A stretch of DNA of 64,000 nucleotides, taken from the NCBI RefSeq assembly GCF_034676545.1, contig NZ_JAUCBZ010000015.1, forward strand, positions 1,333,001 to 1,397,000, written 5' to 3'. Position 1 is the first letter of the stretch. Each line of letters starts with the position of its first letter. The stretch is from Pararhodobacter sp. Lineage in GTDB: Bacteria; Pseudomonadota; Alphaproteobacteria; Rhodobacterales; Rhodobacteraceae. Under the pieces are notes generated by a model, which saw only the letters and a list, made by a program, of their open reading frames with translations, had not been told where the DNA came from and ran no database searches. This document shows positions 18,673 through 26,832 of the stretch, in pieces. A program made the translations under genes and the position numbers.

Positions 18673-19369
18673 ATGCATAACTTCTTTTTTTGGTATCTAC
18701 CCCTACATCGCCCTGACGGTCCTGTTGATTGGCAGCATTGCGCGCTATGAAACCGAACCGTTCACCTGGAAGTCCTCGTCCTCGCAAATGCTGCGACGCA
18801 AGCAGTTGATCATGGGATCGGTCCTGTTCCACGTCGGCGTGTTGGTGATCTTCTTCGGTCACCTTGTTGGTCTGCTGACCCCGATCTGGTTCTTTGACGT
18901 GCTGGGCATCAGCCACGGCGCCAAGCAGATTCTGGCAGTGGTTGCTGGCGGTATCGCGGGCGTCATGGCGCTGGTGGGCGGTGGAATGTTGTTCCATCGT
19001 CGCTGGGTTGATCCGCGGATCCGCAAGACCTCCAGCTTTGCCGATATCGCCATTCTGGCGCTGTTGTTGGTGCAGTTGATCCTGGGGCTGATGACGGTGT
19101 TCATCTCGCTTCAGCATCTGGACGGGCATGAAATGACCAAGTTCATGACCTGGGCGCAGATGATTTTCACCTTCCGGTCGGGTGCTGCTGCACAGATCGC
19201 GGATGTGTCGATCATCTTCAAACTGCACCTGTTCCTCGGGTTGACGATCTTCATCTTGTTCCCGTTCACGCGCCTTGTGCACATGATCTCGGGACTGGCA
19301 GCGCCGATCCGCTATATCTTGCGTCCAGGATATCAGCTTGTGCGCTCGCGTAAGCACCCGGCGGAGTAA
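18673..19369 (+). CDS. narI: Nitrate reductase gamma subunit (cytochrome b), frameshifted near the start
   Basis: AGGAG at 18662-18666 and ATG at 18673 begin MHNFFF, but seven T at 18685-18691 throw the frame. With six T the protein would read on as GIYPYIALTVLLIGS and join the open frame seen from 18725, giving 231 residues, the normal NarI length. The rest is intact: five membrane segments and the four haem-ligand histidines (two in FHVGVLVIFFGHLVG, then FKLHLFLG and RLVHMIS). NarI oxidises quinol at the periplasmic side and anchors NarGH. As written, only a TTG at 18725 without a good ribosome site could start the rest, and half of the first membrane helix would be lost. Either a sequencing indel or a real inactivating or slippage-dependent mutation. 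Confidence 0.88.
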
Positions 19370-19374
19370 GCAGC

Positions 19375-20157
19375 ATGAACAAACCGCTGTTCCCTGAAGT
19401 GGTGGTGAATGGCACGCCGATATCGTCGCTTGCGATATCGGCGGAGGCCCAGAACCACCCCGCGCCCAAGGGGAAACCCGGCGTGGCGTGGAAATCGGCC
19501 GCCCGCGCTCTGGTCCTGCGCCAGCTCTTGCTGGACGAGGCCTCGCGCCAAGGCCTGACGCCCGATCCGGCCGAGGTTGCCCCCGGCAAGTTCGAAACCC
19601 CGGAAGAGGCGCTGATCCGTGCCGTGACCGAGAACGGCATTTCGGTCGCAGCCCCCACCGAGGCCGAGATCCGGGAGGTCTGGGCGCAAGACCCGGATCG
19701 CTATGTTTCGCCGCCCCTGTGGGAGGTGTCGCATATCCTGTGCGCGGGTGACGATGGTGAGTCCCGCGCGGCCTTGATCGCGGCGGATGTCGCGCGCAAC
19801 CCCCGGGCATTCACCTCGCTCGCGCGCGAGGTCAGCGATTGCCCCTCGGGTGCGCAGGGTGGCACGTTGGGGCAATTGCGCCCCGGCGACACGGTGCCCG
19901 AGTTCGAGGTGGCGTTGCGTAACCTGGCCGAGGGTGAGGCCACGACAACCCCGGTCAAGACGCGCTTCGGCTGGCATGTGATCCGCATGGATGGCCTGGC
20001 ACCGGGCAAGGTGTTGCCATTCGAGATCGTCGCGCCCAAATTGGCAGAGGCGATGGAAAAGGCGCGCTGGACAGTCGCGGCCAAGGAGTTCACCGCCCAA
20101 TTGATCGCCGCGGCTGAAATCTCGGGCCTGGATCTGACAGAGCCCGCCGCCGCGTAA
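19375..20157 (+). CDS. Parvulin-type peptidylprolyl isomerase in the nar operon
   Basis: The protein has 260 residues. An N-terminal helical region (about 1-110, rich in acidic residues) precedes a rotamase/parvulin domain (about 115-215) with VSHILCAGDD, a central CPSGAQGGTLGQL loop and TRFGWHVIRMD, which are the family's conserved strands. No signal peptide is evident, so it probably acts in the cytoplasm. It starts six bases after narI. NifM-type parvulins help mature metalloenzymes, and a similar role for NarGHI is an inference from position. Nar loci of several alphaproteobacteria carry such a gene. Confidence 0.88.
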   Translation: MNKPLFPEVVVNGTPISSLAISAEAQNHPAPKGKPGVAWKSAARALVLRQLLLDEASRQGLTPDPAEVAPGKFETPEEALIRAVTENGISVAAPTEAEIREVWAQDPDRYVSPPLWEVSHILCAGDDGESRAALIAADVARNPRAFTSLAREVSDCPSGAQGGTLGQLRPGDTVPEFEVALRNLAEGEATTTPVKTRFGWHVIRMDGLAPGKVLPFEIVAPKLAEAMEKARWTVAAKEFTAQLIAAAEISGLDLTEPAAA

Positions 20158-20164
20158 ACCACGC

Positions 20165-20195
20165 ATGGGCCGCCGCGCAAGGTGTTGCGGCCCAT
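20165..20195 (+). other. Hairpin between isomerase and carbonic anhydrase genes
   Basis: ATGGGCCGC (20165-20173) pairs perfectly with GCGGCCCAT (20187-20195) around a 13-base loop, eight bases after the isomerase stop. A C/T-rich stretch but no T-run follows. It may be a weak terminator or processing site that lowers expression of the two downstream genes. Confidence 0.5.
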
Positions 20196-20236
20196 CCCCT
20201 TCTGCCATTTGGCAGACCGGACAAAAGGCAATCTTC

Positions 20237-20896
20237 ATGCTCAACGACCTCCTGGATGGCAATCGGCTGTGGTCGGCCAAACGGAACGCCGACGAGCCGG
20301 GCTATTTCGAGCGCCTCGCAACACGGCAAACGCCCGAGTATTTCTGGATCGGCTGTTCCGACAGCCGCGTTCCGGCCAATGTGATTTCCGGGCTCGATCC
20401 GGGGGAAGTATTCGTGCACCGCAATGTCGCCAATGTCGTCCATTCCGCCGACATGAATTTCCTCAGTGCGTTGGAATTTGCCGTCGATACGCTGAATGTG
20501 CGCGCGATCATCGTTTGCGGGCATTACGGCTGTGGCGGGGTGCGCGCCGCAACCGAGGATTTGCCGCATGGGCTGGCCGATCATTGGCTGGCGCCGATCC
20601 GCCGTCTGGCGCGCGCCTATGCCCTGGATTTGGCTCAGGTCAGCAATGTCGAGGACAAACGCGACCGGTTGGCCGAGTTGAACGTGGTCGAAGGGGTACG
20701 CCGTGTCGCCGAAACGCCCATTGTGCAGCGCGCCTGGGGGCGGCAGAGTGAACTTTCGATTCATGGTTTGATCTATGGTCTCAAAGACGGATTGCTGCGC
20801 GACCTGGGCTGTACCGTGACCACGCCAACGAGCCAGACCGAACCGCTGAACACAACAGGGTCAAGCTTCAATCCCATGACTGGAGACGCAAGATGA
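20237..20896 (+). CDS. Beta-class carbonic anhydrase
   Basis: The protein has 219 residues. The zinc ligands and catalytic dyad of beta-carbonic anhydrases are all present: Cys40 and Asp42 in CSDSRVP, His96 and Cys99 in CGHYGCGGV. GLDPGEVFVHRNVAN is the conserved substrate-side loop. It interconverts CO2 and bicarbonate in the cytoplasm. An in-frame start exists at 20165, but the ATG at 20237 matches the family N-terminus MLNDLLDGNRLW. It is the seventh gene after narK on the same strand and overlaps the DUF2478 gene by ATGA, so its expression may be tied to nitrate respiration. Confidence 0.95.
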   Translation: MLNDLLDGNRLWSAKRNADEPGYFERLATRQTPEYFWIGCSDSRVPANVISGLDPGEVFVHRNVANVVHSADMNFLSALEFAVDTLNVRAIIVCGHYGCGGVRAATEDLPHGLADHWLAPIRRLARAYALDLAQVSNVEDKRDRLAELNVVEGVRRVAETPIVQRAWGRQSELSIHGLIYGLKDGLLRDLGCTVTTPTSQTEPLNTTGSSFNPMTGDAR

Positions 20897-21411
20897 CAAT
20901 CGGATTTGTAATGGCAGAGGGTCGTGGCGCCACGGATATCATCCTGTCGCAGCTCGCGGCGCGCCTGGCGATGCAAGGGGTCAGGTTGGCGGGGGTGGTG
21001 CAGACCAACACCGACCGCCCGCAGGATCATCACTGCGATATGGATGTGCAGGTTCTGCCCGCCGGCGAGGTGTTCCGCATCTCGCAGGCTCTGGGTGCGG
21101 GTTCGAGGGGGTGCCGGTTGAACCCCGATGCTCTGGAGCGCGCCGTGATCGGTGTCGAGGCGGTTCTGGACGCGCAGACCGACTTGTTGATCATCAACAA
21201 ATTCGGCAAGCATGAAGCCGAGGGGCGCGGGTTTCGGGAAACGATTGCCCGCGCGCTGGAGTTGGACGTGCCGGTCCTGATGGGGGTGAATGGCCTAAAT
21301 CTGGCGGCCTTTCAGGAATTCGCGGGCGATCTGCCGGTGCAGATCCCGGCGACCGTCGCCGATTTGGAGCGCTGGGTGTCTGAGTCCTGCAAGTTGGCGT
21401 TGGCGGGCTGA
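20893..21411 (+). CDS. DUF2478 family protein
   Basis: The protein has 172 residues with an alternating beta-alpha pattern (IGFVMAEGRGATDIIL at the start, LLIINKFGKHEAEGRGF in the middle), like a degenerate P-loop NTPase. NKFGKHEAEGRG is the most recognisable family motif. DUF2478 genes are known to occur near molybdenum transport or molybdoenzyme genes, and this one closes the nar cluster, coupled by ATGA to the carbonic anhydrase. A role in molybdenum or cofactor supply is plausible but unproven. A strong hairpin follows it. Confidence 0.8.
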   Translation: MTIGFVMAEGRGATDIILSQLAARLAMQGVRLAGVVQTNTDRPQDHHCDMDVQVLPAGEVFRISQALGAGSRGCRLNPDALERAVIGVEAVLDAQTDLLIINKFGKHEAEGRGFRETIARALELDVPVLMGVNGLNLAAFQEFAGDLPVQIPATVADLERWVSESCKLALAG

Positions 21412-21420
21412 TCGGAATTC

Positions 21421-21453
21421 TTGCCGCATGTCCCACCGTGGGACATGCGGCAA
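21421..21453 (+). terminator. 15-bp perfect hairpin at the end of the nar cluster
   Basis: TTGCCGCATGTCCCA pairs with TGGGACATGCGGCAA around the loop CCG, starting ten bases after the DUF2478 stop. The following TGTCTTT is only moderately T-rich. Position and strength suggest the transcription end of the nar operon, possibly bidirectional with the DUF302 gene stopping at 21517. Confidence 0.7.
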
Positions 21454-21516
21454 TGTCTTTGATATCAAGGGCTTCGCTTGCAGCGTTAACCGCTTGGTAA
21501 CCTGTCACACGCCGGG

Positions 21517-21903
21517 TCAGATGGCGGCTACTGCCTGTGACAAGGCGTCGCGCACTTTGCCTGCAACGGCGTGCAGATCGGCGTTTTCGATGGCGGACAT
21601 TGATGCGACCGGGTCAACTGCCGAGACCTCGACGCCGCCATCAACCTCGCGCAGGATCACGTTGCAGGGCAACATCGCACCGACGCGGGGCTCGACGCCA
21701 ATCGCGTCGAAGGCCATGCCGGGGTTGCACGCGCCAAGGATGCGATAGCCGGGCATATCCTTGTCGAGCTTTTTCTTCATCGTCGCCTTCACGTCGATTT
21801 CGGTCAAGACACCGAACCCCTTGGCCTGCAAGGCAGCGCGGGTGCGGGCGTCGGCGTCGTCAAAACTGAAGCCGGTGAGCAGACGGTCGATAGTGTAAGC
21901 CAT
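21517..21903 (-). CDS. DUF302 domain protein
   Basis: The protein has 128 residues, a single DUF302 domain (conserved core GFGVLTEIDVKATMKKKL, then YRILGACNPGMAFDAI and LLPCNVI-like MLPCNVILRE). The function of the family is unknown; the fold is alpha/beta and often linked to heme, redox or membrane proteins. The ATG at 21903 follows AGAGGGG by about six bases; the longer in-frame extension to 22008 looks non-coding. It stands between two hairpins on the minus strand. Confidence 0.85.
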   Translation of the reverse strand: MAYTIDRLLTGFSFDDADARTRAALQAKGFGVLTEIDVKATMKKKLDKDMPGYRILGACNPGMAFDAIGVEPRVGAMLPCNVILREVDGGVEVSAVDPVASMSAIENADLHAVAGKVRDALSQAVAAI

Positions 21904-21973
21904 GGTTTCCCCTCTTGGTTGCTTCCCCTCAAGATGGGGGTCAGGGATGCGCGGAACAAGGTGACATAGACAA

Positions 21974-22000
21974 ACGCCGCGCAAAGGGATTGCGCGGCGT
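21974..22000 (-). terminator. Terminator of the small secreted protein gene
   Basis: ACGCCGCGCAA (21974-21984) pairs with TTGCGCGGCGT (21990-22000) around a five-base loop. On the minus strand TTTGTCT follows the stem, 33 bases after the stop at 22034. Confidence 0.65.
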
Positions 22001-22033
22001 CCGGTCAATGCATGGCTGACGAGGGCGGAAAAC

Positions 22034-22363
22034 TCAGCCCTCGCTGAAGGTGTAGCTCTGGATTTCGCAGATGTTCACGCTGTCGGTGATCTCATCACCG
22101 TCCGCGAAAACCGCCTTGATGTCATACTCGCAGCCGCGATCATCGCTGATCGTGACGGTTCCCGAGTCGCCCGCGGCGAGGACTTCGGCGCCGAGAATGT
22201 CATCTTCCCAGTCTTCGGACGAGGTTGGCGACGCGTAGAATTCGGTCAGGACGACGCTGGTTTCGTTGCTGAGAACGAACGAGATGTCAGCCGCCATCGC
22301 GGGCAGCGCGGCAAAAGCCAAGGCGGCAGCCAGAGTCGCGGAGCGAAGCGCAGTCAGTGTCAT
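22034..22363 (-). CDS. Small secreted protein, function unknown
   Basis: The protein has 109 residues. A clear Sec signal peptide occupies residues 1-24 (LAFAALPAMAA, cleavage after AMA). The mature part is acidic, with the pattern LSNETSVVLTEFYASP and two cysteines (GCEYD and NICEIQ) that could form a disulfide. The 'intrinsically weak tail' pattern ISFVLSNETS...LTEFYAS resembles small Rhodobacterales periplasmic proteins of unknown role. It has its own terminator, so it is probably a monocistronic gene. Confidence 0.75.
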   Translation of the reverse strand: MTLTALRSATLAAALAFAALPAMAADISFVLSNETSVVLTEFYASPTSSEDWEDDILGAEVLAAGDSGTVTISDDRGCEYDIKAVFADGDEITDSVNICEIQSYTFSEG

Positions 22364-22456
22364 GATGGTGAACCTTTTCAGGAACAGGGGTTAAGAGAAA
22401 GCCGATTGCTATCGCGAATTCCCGGCGCTGGGAAGTGGCATTTTCGCGTCTTTCCC

Positions 22457-23293
22457 TTAGCCCATGTAGCGCCCGTGCCCGACGTCAAACGCACGCGCCA
22501 CGGACGCCGGATAGTGCGCCTCAAGGAACTCGGCAAAGCGCATCAACCATGGCAGGGACGGGTGATGGGCTTTTTGCAGGTGCCACGGAAAATACAGCCC
22601 TTCGGCCAGCTGGTCGGCCAAGGGGGCAAGGGTTTCCGGGGTCATCACCGCGAAAATATTGTTGTCGATCGTGCGGGTTTTCAACGCCGGTTCGCGGTAC
22701 TTGCCATAAAGACCATGAGGCGTCAGACGCTCGGCGGGCGATAACCGATCAAACAGCATTTTCGGACCAACGCCAAATTTGTTGCCCGGGTTGCGGTATA
22801 ATTGCAGATCATGGTGGATGATTGGCGCGCCGGGTTTCAGGAAGGGCAACAACGCCAGCGTGTCAAAGATCGGCCACGGGTGCTGATGGCTGGCATCAAT
22901 GAACGCCATATCAAACGGCGCGTCGCCCGCCAGCCTGCGCAAATCCAGCGCCGTGGCCCCGGTATGCAGCGACACACGATCTGCGTGGCCAAAGGCCTCG
23001 ATCAGGTATCCGACTGGTTTTGACGGGTCGAAATAGACCGTTTCCGCGACATCGAGGCTGTGGATCTCGCCGCCGCCATTCGCCGCCAGAATCTGTGCCA
23101 TGATCCCGGTGGAAAACCCGGTGCAGCAGCCGATTTCAACGATGCGCTTGGGCTGATGTTGGGTCATCAGGTGGTGAATGAACACCAGATCATGCCCATC
23201 AATGGCCCCCATTCTGGGGGCCCAGTGACGGTTGAAGGCCTCGGCCAAGGCATCAGGGATGGGCCGAGGGGGTGTCGAAAACAGGGTGCTCAC
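22457..23293 (-). CDS. Class I SAM-dependent methyltransferase
   Basis: The protein has 278 residues. Motif I of the Rossmann-type fold reads IVEIGCCTGFSTGIMA (residues about 49-64), with an acidic residue ending the next strand (IHSLDVAET), and FDMAFIDASHQH is the acidic motif seen in O-methyltransferases of the methyltransferase-24 type. The substrate is unknown. Its ATG overlaps the stop of ettA (ATGA), which indicates co-expression with that translation factor. Confidence 0.85.
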   Translation of the reverse strand: MSTLFSTPPRPIPDALAEAFNRHWAPRMGAIDGHDLVFIHHLMTQHQPKRIVEIGCCTGFSTGIMAQILAANGGGEIHSLDVAETVYFDPSKPVGYLIEAFGHADRVSLHTGATALDLRRLAGDAPFDMAFIDASHQHPWPIFDTLALLPFLKPGAPIIHHDLQLYRNPGNKFGVGPKMLFDRLSPAERLTPHGLYGKYREPALKTRTIDNNIFAVMTPETLAPLADQLAEGLYFPWHLQKAHHPSLPWLMRFAEFLEAHYPASVARAFDVGHGRYMG

Positions 23294-24945
23294 CGCGTGA
23301 ATTTCTTGTGTTTCACGCGCTTCGGGTTCACCGAATCCGGGCCAAGACGGCGGATCTTGTCCTCTTCATAGGCTTCGAAGTTGCCCTCGAACCATTCGAC
23401 ATGGGCGTCGCCCTCGAAGGCGAGAATATGCGTACACAGCCGGTCGAGGAAGAAGCGGTCGTGCGAGATGATCACCGCGCAACCGGCGTAATCGTCGAGT
23501 GCGGCCTCGAGCGCTTGCAGGGTTTCCACGTCGAGGTCGTTGGTCGGCTCGTCGAGGAGCAGCACGTTGCCACCCTCGCGCAGGACCTTGGCGAGGTGGA
23601 CGCGGTTGCGCTCGCCGCCCGACAAGACGCCGACCTTTTTCTGCTGGTCGCCGCCCTTGAAGTTGAACGCGCCGCAATAGGCCCGGCTGTTCATCGTCAG
23701 ATCGCCGATATCGAGGATTTCCAGCCCGTCCGAGATTTCCTCCCACACGGTTTTATTGGGGTCGAGCGCGTCGCGCGACTGGTCAACGAACGCCAGTTGC
23801 ACCGTGTCGCCAAAGGTCACGCTGCCCTCATCAGGCTGCAATTCGCCGGTCAACATGCGGAACAGCGTGGATTTGCCCGCACCGTTGGGGCCGATCACGC
23901 CGACGATGCCGCCGGGTGGCAGGCTGAACGACAGATCCTCGATCAACAGCTTGTCGCCCATCGCCTTTTTCAGACCCTCGACCTCGATGACCTTGCTGCC
24001 AAGGCGCGGGCCGTTGGGGATGATGATCTGCGCGGTGGTGACCTTTTCGCGCTCGGATTTCGACGCCAATTCATCATAGGCGTTGATCCGGGCCTTTTGC
24101 TTGGCCTGACGCGCCTTGGCCCCGGCGCGGATCCACTCGAGTTCACGCTCAAGGGTTTTCTGGCGCGATTTATCCTCGCGCGATTCCTGCATCAGACGCT
24201 TGGCCTTTTGTTCCAGCCAGGCGGAATAGTTGCCCTCATAGGGGATGCCGCGGCCGCGATCGAGTTCCAGAATCCACGAGGTGATGTCATCGAGGAAATA
24301 GCGGTCGTGGGTGACGATCAGGATCGTGCCGGTGTATTCGATCAGGTGCTTTTGCAGCCAGGCGATGGTTTCGGCGTCGAGGTGGTTGGTCGGTTCGTCC
24401 AGCAGCAGCATGTCGGGCGCTTCCAACAGCAGCTTGCACAGCGCGACGCGGCGCTTTTCACCGCCCGAGAGGCTGGACACGGCGGCGTCATCAGGCGGAC
24501 AGCGCAGGGCCTCCATCGCGACGTCAATCTGGCTGTCGAGGTCCCAGAGGTTCTCGGCGTCGATCTCGTCCTGCAAGGCGGCCATTTCTTCGGCGGTCTC
24601 GTCGGAATAGTTCATTGCCAGCTCGTTGTAACGGTCCAGCTTGGCCTGCTTGGCGGCGACACCCAGCATGACGTTGCCGCGCACATCGAGGCTGTCGTCA
24701 AGCTGTGGTTCCTGCGGCAGGTAGCCGACCTTGGCCCCCTTGGCGGCCCAGGCCTCGCCGGTGAAATCCTTGTCCATGCCGGCCATGATGCGCAAGAGGG
24801 TCGATTTCCCCGAGCCGTTCACGCCGACAACACCGATTTTCACACCGGGCAGAAAGTTCAGGCGGATGTTCTCGAAACATTTCTTGCCGCCGGGATAGGT
24901 CTTGGACACGCCATCCATGTGGTAGACATACTGATAGGACGCCAT
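23290..24945 (-). CDS. ettA: Energy-dependent translational throttle protein EttA (ABC-F)
   Basis: The protein has 551 residues: two ABC cassettes with Walker A GVNGSGKST and GPNGAGKST, signature motifs SSLSGGEKRR and GVLSGGERNR, and Walker B LLLDEPTNHLD and LLLDEPTNDLD. Between them lies the P-site-tRNA-interaction linker rich in K, R and E, and the first domain has the EttA 'arm' (WDLDSQIDVAMEALRCP region). No membrane segments exist, as for ABC-F proteins acting on ribosomes. It gates initiation of translation elongation in response to ATP/ADP. The start MASYQYVYHM at 24945 has GGAG five bases upstream; a longer open frame to 25857 is a shadow of the opposite gene. Confidence 0.96.
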   Translation of the reverse strand: MASYQYVYHMDGVSKTYPGGKKCFENIRLNFLPGVKIGVVGVNGSGKSTLLRIMAGMDKDFTGEAWAAKGAKVGYLPQEPQLDDSLDVRGNVMLGVAAKQAKLDRYNELAMNYSDETAEEMAALQDEIDAENLWDLDSQIDVAMEALRCPPDDAAVSSLSGGEKRRVALCKLLLEAPDMLLLDEPTNHLDAETIAWLQKHLIEYTGTILIVTHDRYFLDDITSWILELDRGRGIPYEGNYSAWLEQKAKRLMQESREDKSRQKTLERELEWIRAGAKARQAKQKARINAYDELASKSEREKVTTAQIIIPNGPRLGSKVIEVEGLKKAMGDKLLIEDLSFSLPPGGIVGVIGPNGAGKSTLFRMLTGELQPDEGSVTFGDTVQLAFVDQSRDALDPNKTVWEEISDGLEILDIGDLTMNSRAYCGAFNFKGGDQQKKVGVLSGGERNRVHLAKVLREGGNVLLLDEPTNDLDVETLQALEAALDDYAGCAVIISHDRFFLDRLCTHILAFEGDAHVEWFEGNFEAYEEDKIRRLGPDSVNPKRVKHKKFTR

Positions 24946-25110
24946 CGAACGCTCCAGAATAACGGGAATTTGCGCAATCCCTACAGGGACAGGGGCAAAG
25001 CTGCAAGTCACCCCTCTTTTCCTCGGGCGCGGCATCTCGCATACTGGCCCGATTGAATTGGTATCGGCCCTGACGTGAAACCTGACACGCCCCTCATACT
25101 GGAGTCCCCC

Positions 25111-25992
25111 ATGTCGCAGAATTTTCTGACCGGCGGCGGCATTATCCTGCTGCTGATCGCTGTCTTCATCATTGTTTCGATCTTTCTGGGGGTGCGGATT
25201 GTGCCGCAATCGCAGAAATATGTTGTCGAGCGGTTTGGGCGGCTGCGCTCGGTGTTGGGGCCGGGCATCAACCTGATCGTGCCGTTCATTGATACGGTGG
25301 CGCATAAAGTGTCGATTCTGGAGCGCCAGTTGCCCAACCAGCGCCAAGACGCGATCACCACCGACAACGTGCTGTTGCAGGTTGAAACCAGCGTGTTCTA
25401 CCGGATCATGGAGCCGGAAAAGACCGTCTACCGGATCCGCGACGTGGATGCGGCGATCCTGACGACGGTGGCCGGGATCGTGCGCTCGGAAATCGGCACG
25501 ATGGAGCTGGACGAGGTGCAGTCGAACCGTGGCCGTCTGACGACGAAAATCCGCGAGGCGATTGCCGATGTGGTCGATGACTGGGGCATCGAGGTGACGC
25601 GGGCCGAATTGCTGGACGTGAACCTCGATGAAGCCACCCGTGCGGCGATGTTGCAACAATTGAACGCCGAGCGGGCGCGCCGGGCCACGGTGACGGAATC
25701 GGAAGGCGCGTTGCGCGCGGTGCAATTGGCCGCCGACGGTCAGCTTTACGCCGCCGAGCAGCAAGCCAAGGCCAAGCGCGTCAGCGCGGATGCCGAGGCC
25801 TATGCGACGGGTGTGATCGCGGAAGCCATCGCCAAGAACGGCTTGGAAGCGGCACAATATCAGATCGCGCTGGCGCAGGTTGACGCCCTGATGAAGGTCG
25901 CGGTGGGCACCGGCAAACAGACGATCCTGGTGCCGTCGCAGGCGCTGGATGCGTTTGGCGATGCGTTCAAGATGTTGAAAGGACGCGGATAA
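25111..25992 (+). CDS. SPFH/Band 7 (stomatin-like) membrane protein
   Basis: The protein has 293 residues: an N-terminal membrane anchor (IILLLIAVFIIVSIFLGV, about residues 9-26), then a Band 7 domain with IVPQSQKYVVERFGR and SVLGPGINLIVPFID, and a long charged coiled coil at about 180-240 (EQQAKAKRVSADAEA). Related to QmcA and HflC/K-type scaffold proteins that organise membrane microdomains and protease complexes. GGAG lies six bases before the ATG at 25111. It overlaps the NfeD gene by one base, the standard stomatin-NfeD pairing. Confidence 0.93.
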   Translation: MSQNFLTGGGIILLLIAVFIIVSIFLGVRIVPQSQKYVVERFGRLRSVLGPGINLIVPFIDTVAHKVSILERQLPNQRQDAITTDNVLLQVETSVFYRIMEPEKTVYRIRDVDAAILTTVAGIVRSEIGTMELDEVQSNRGRLTTKIREAIADVVDDWGIEVTRAELLDVNLDEATRAAMLQQLNAERARRATVTESEGALRAVQLAADGQLYAAEQQAKAKRVSADAEAYATGVIAEAIAKNGLEAAQYQIALAQVDALMKVAVGTGKQTILVPSQALDAFGDAFKMLKGRG

Positions 25993-26276
25993 TGCTGGAA
26001 ACGTGGTGGGTCTGGGTTGCCGCCGGCCTGGTGCTGGCGATCCTTGAGGTGCTGGTATCGGGTTTCCTGTTCGCGGGGTTCGCGGTGGGGGCCGTGATCA
26101 CCGGGGTCCTGATCGGGCTGGGCATCCCCGGCTCTGGCTGGATGATGGCGTCACCGTTCAACGCGCTGGTGGTATTCGCGGTGCTTTCGGCGGTTGCGTG
26201 GCTGGCGATGCGCATGTTGGTGGGCGTGCGCCACGGGCAGTTGAAAAAGATCGACCGGGATATCAACGAGAACTGA
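25992..26276 (+). CDS. Short NfeD-like membrane protein
   Basis: The protein has 94 residues with two or three membrane helices (VWVAAGLVLAILEVLVSGFL, then AVGAVITGVLIGLGI and ALVVFAVLSAVAWLAMRML). This is the short, protease-less NfeD class (NfeD1b-like membrane part), without the C-terminal OB domain apparent. It works with the adjacent stomatin-like protein, with TAATG overlap of stop and start. Confidence 0.85.
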   Translation: MLETWWVWVAAGLVLAILEVLVSGFLFAGFAVGAVITGVLIGLGIPGSGWMMASPFNALVVFAVLSAVAWLAMRMLVGVRHGQLKKIDRDINEN

Positions 26277-26300
26277 GACGCGCTTGCGCGGCGCAAGTCG

Positions 26301-26759
26301 CTAAGGCCTGGCGGTGTCGGTTTTGAACAACCGCTCCAGTACGGCCAGCCCCTCGTCCAGCCGGGCGCGATCCTGGGGTGAGAGAGGCGCGAGCAGAGCA
26401 TTGGTCGCGGCCTCCATCTCGGGCTGGATTTTTGCCAGCGCGCGTTTGCCTTTGAGGGTCAGGGTCGTGTGGGCGATGCGGCGGTCTTTGGGGTCGGTGC
26501 TGCGTTTGATCCAGCCACGGGTTTCCAAAGCCGCCAAAGCGCGCGATACTTTGGTTTTATGCGCCGGAACCCGGGTGCAGAGATCGCTGGCGGTAAGCGA
26601 GGGGGCTTCCGCGAGGTTGACCAGAACCCGCCACTCGGACCGGGTCAGCCCATGCCGCTTGCGATAGATGTCGCGGGTGTTTCCCGAGGTCAATTCGGCG
26701 AGAAGGTTTAGGCGATATGGAAGATAGTTGTGCAAAAACATATAGGTAACACTATGCAT
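26301..26759 (-). CDS. MarR-family transcriptional regulator
   Basis: The protein has 152 residues with the MarR winged helix: SEWRVLVNLAEAPSLTASDL, the recognition helix KTKVSRALAALETRGWI and the wing DPKDRRIAHTTLT. Family members repress catabolic or efflux genes and release DNA upon binding phenolic ligands. The start is uncertain: ATG at 26759 overlaps the divergent promoter, while the ATG at 26741 (MFLHNYLPYRL) gives a family-like N-terminus; neither has a good ribosome site. Divergent from the metallo-beta-lactamase-fold/hydroxylase cassette, which it probably controls. Confidence 0.92.
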   Translation of the reverse strand: MHSVTYMFLHNYLPYRLNLLAELTSGNTRDIYRKRHGLTRSEWRVLVNLAEAPSLTASDLCTRVPAHKTKVSRALAALETRGWIKRSTDPKDRRIAHTTLTLKGKRALAKIQPEMEAATNALLAPLSPQDRARLDEGLAVLERLFKTDTARP

Positions 26760-26787
26760 TGATAGTTACATTTTCAACTAATAATCT
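26759..26787 (+). promoter_or_regulatory. Promoter of the MBL-hydroxylase cassette
   Basis: TTGATA (26759-26764) and TAATCT (26782-26787) are spaced by 17 bases and form a good sigma70-like promoter 46 bases before the start codon of the metallo-beta-lactamase-fold gene. It overlaps the inverted repeat at 26763-26780, as expected for repression. Confidence 0.5.
26763..26780. promoter_or_regulatory. Candidate MarR operator
   Basis: TAGTT (26763-26767) and AACTA (26776-26780) form an inverted repeat with eight bases between, in the divergent region between the marR-type gene and its neighbour. Further partial copies (TAGTT at 26725; GTAAC/ACTAT at 26747-26755) lie nearby. It covers the promoter spacer. 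Confidence 0.5.
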
Positions 26788-26832
26788 GCGCCATATGATT
26801 CGAACAGTCCTTTGATGAAAAGAGAGACCCGC

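Noticed and set aside
18725..19369. narI starting at the TTG at 18725
   Set aside because: It lacks a ribosome site and would cut the first membrane helix, while a perfect site and ATG exist at 18662-18675 in the frame restored by one base.
24946..25857. Open extension of ettA upstream of 24945
   Set aside because: It runs antisense to the stomatin-like gene, and the ABC-F family starts at MASYQYVYHM with a good ribosome site.
26283..26297. Small hairpin between the NfeD gene and the MarR gene
   Set aside because: Only a five-base stem with no T-run on either side; too weak to call a terminator.
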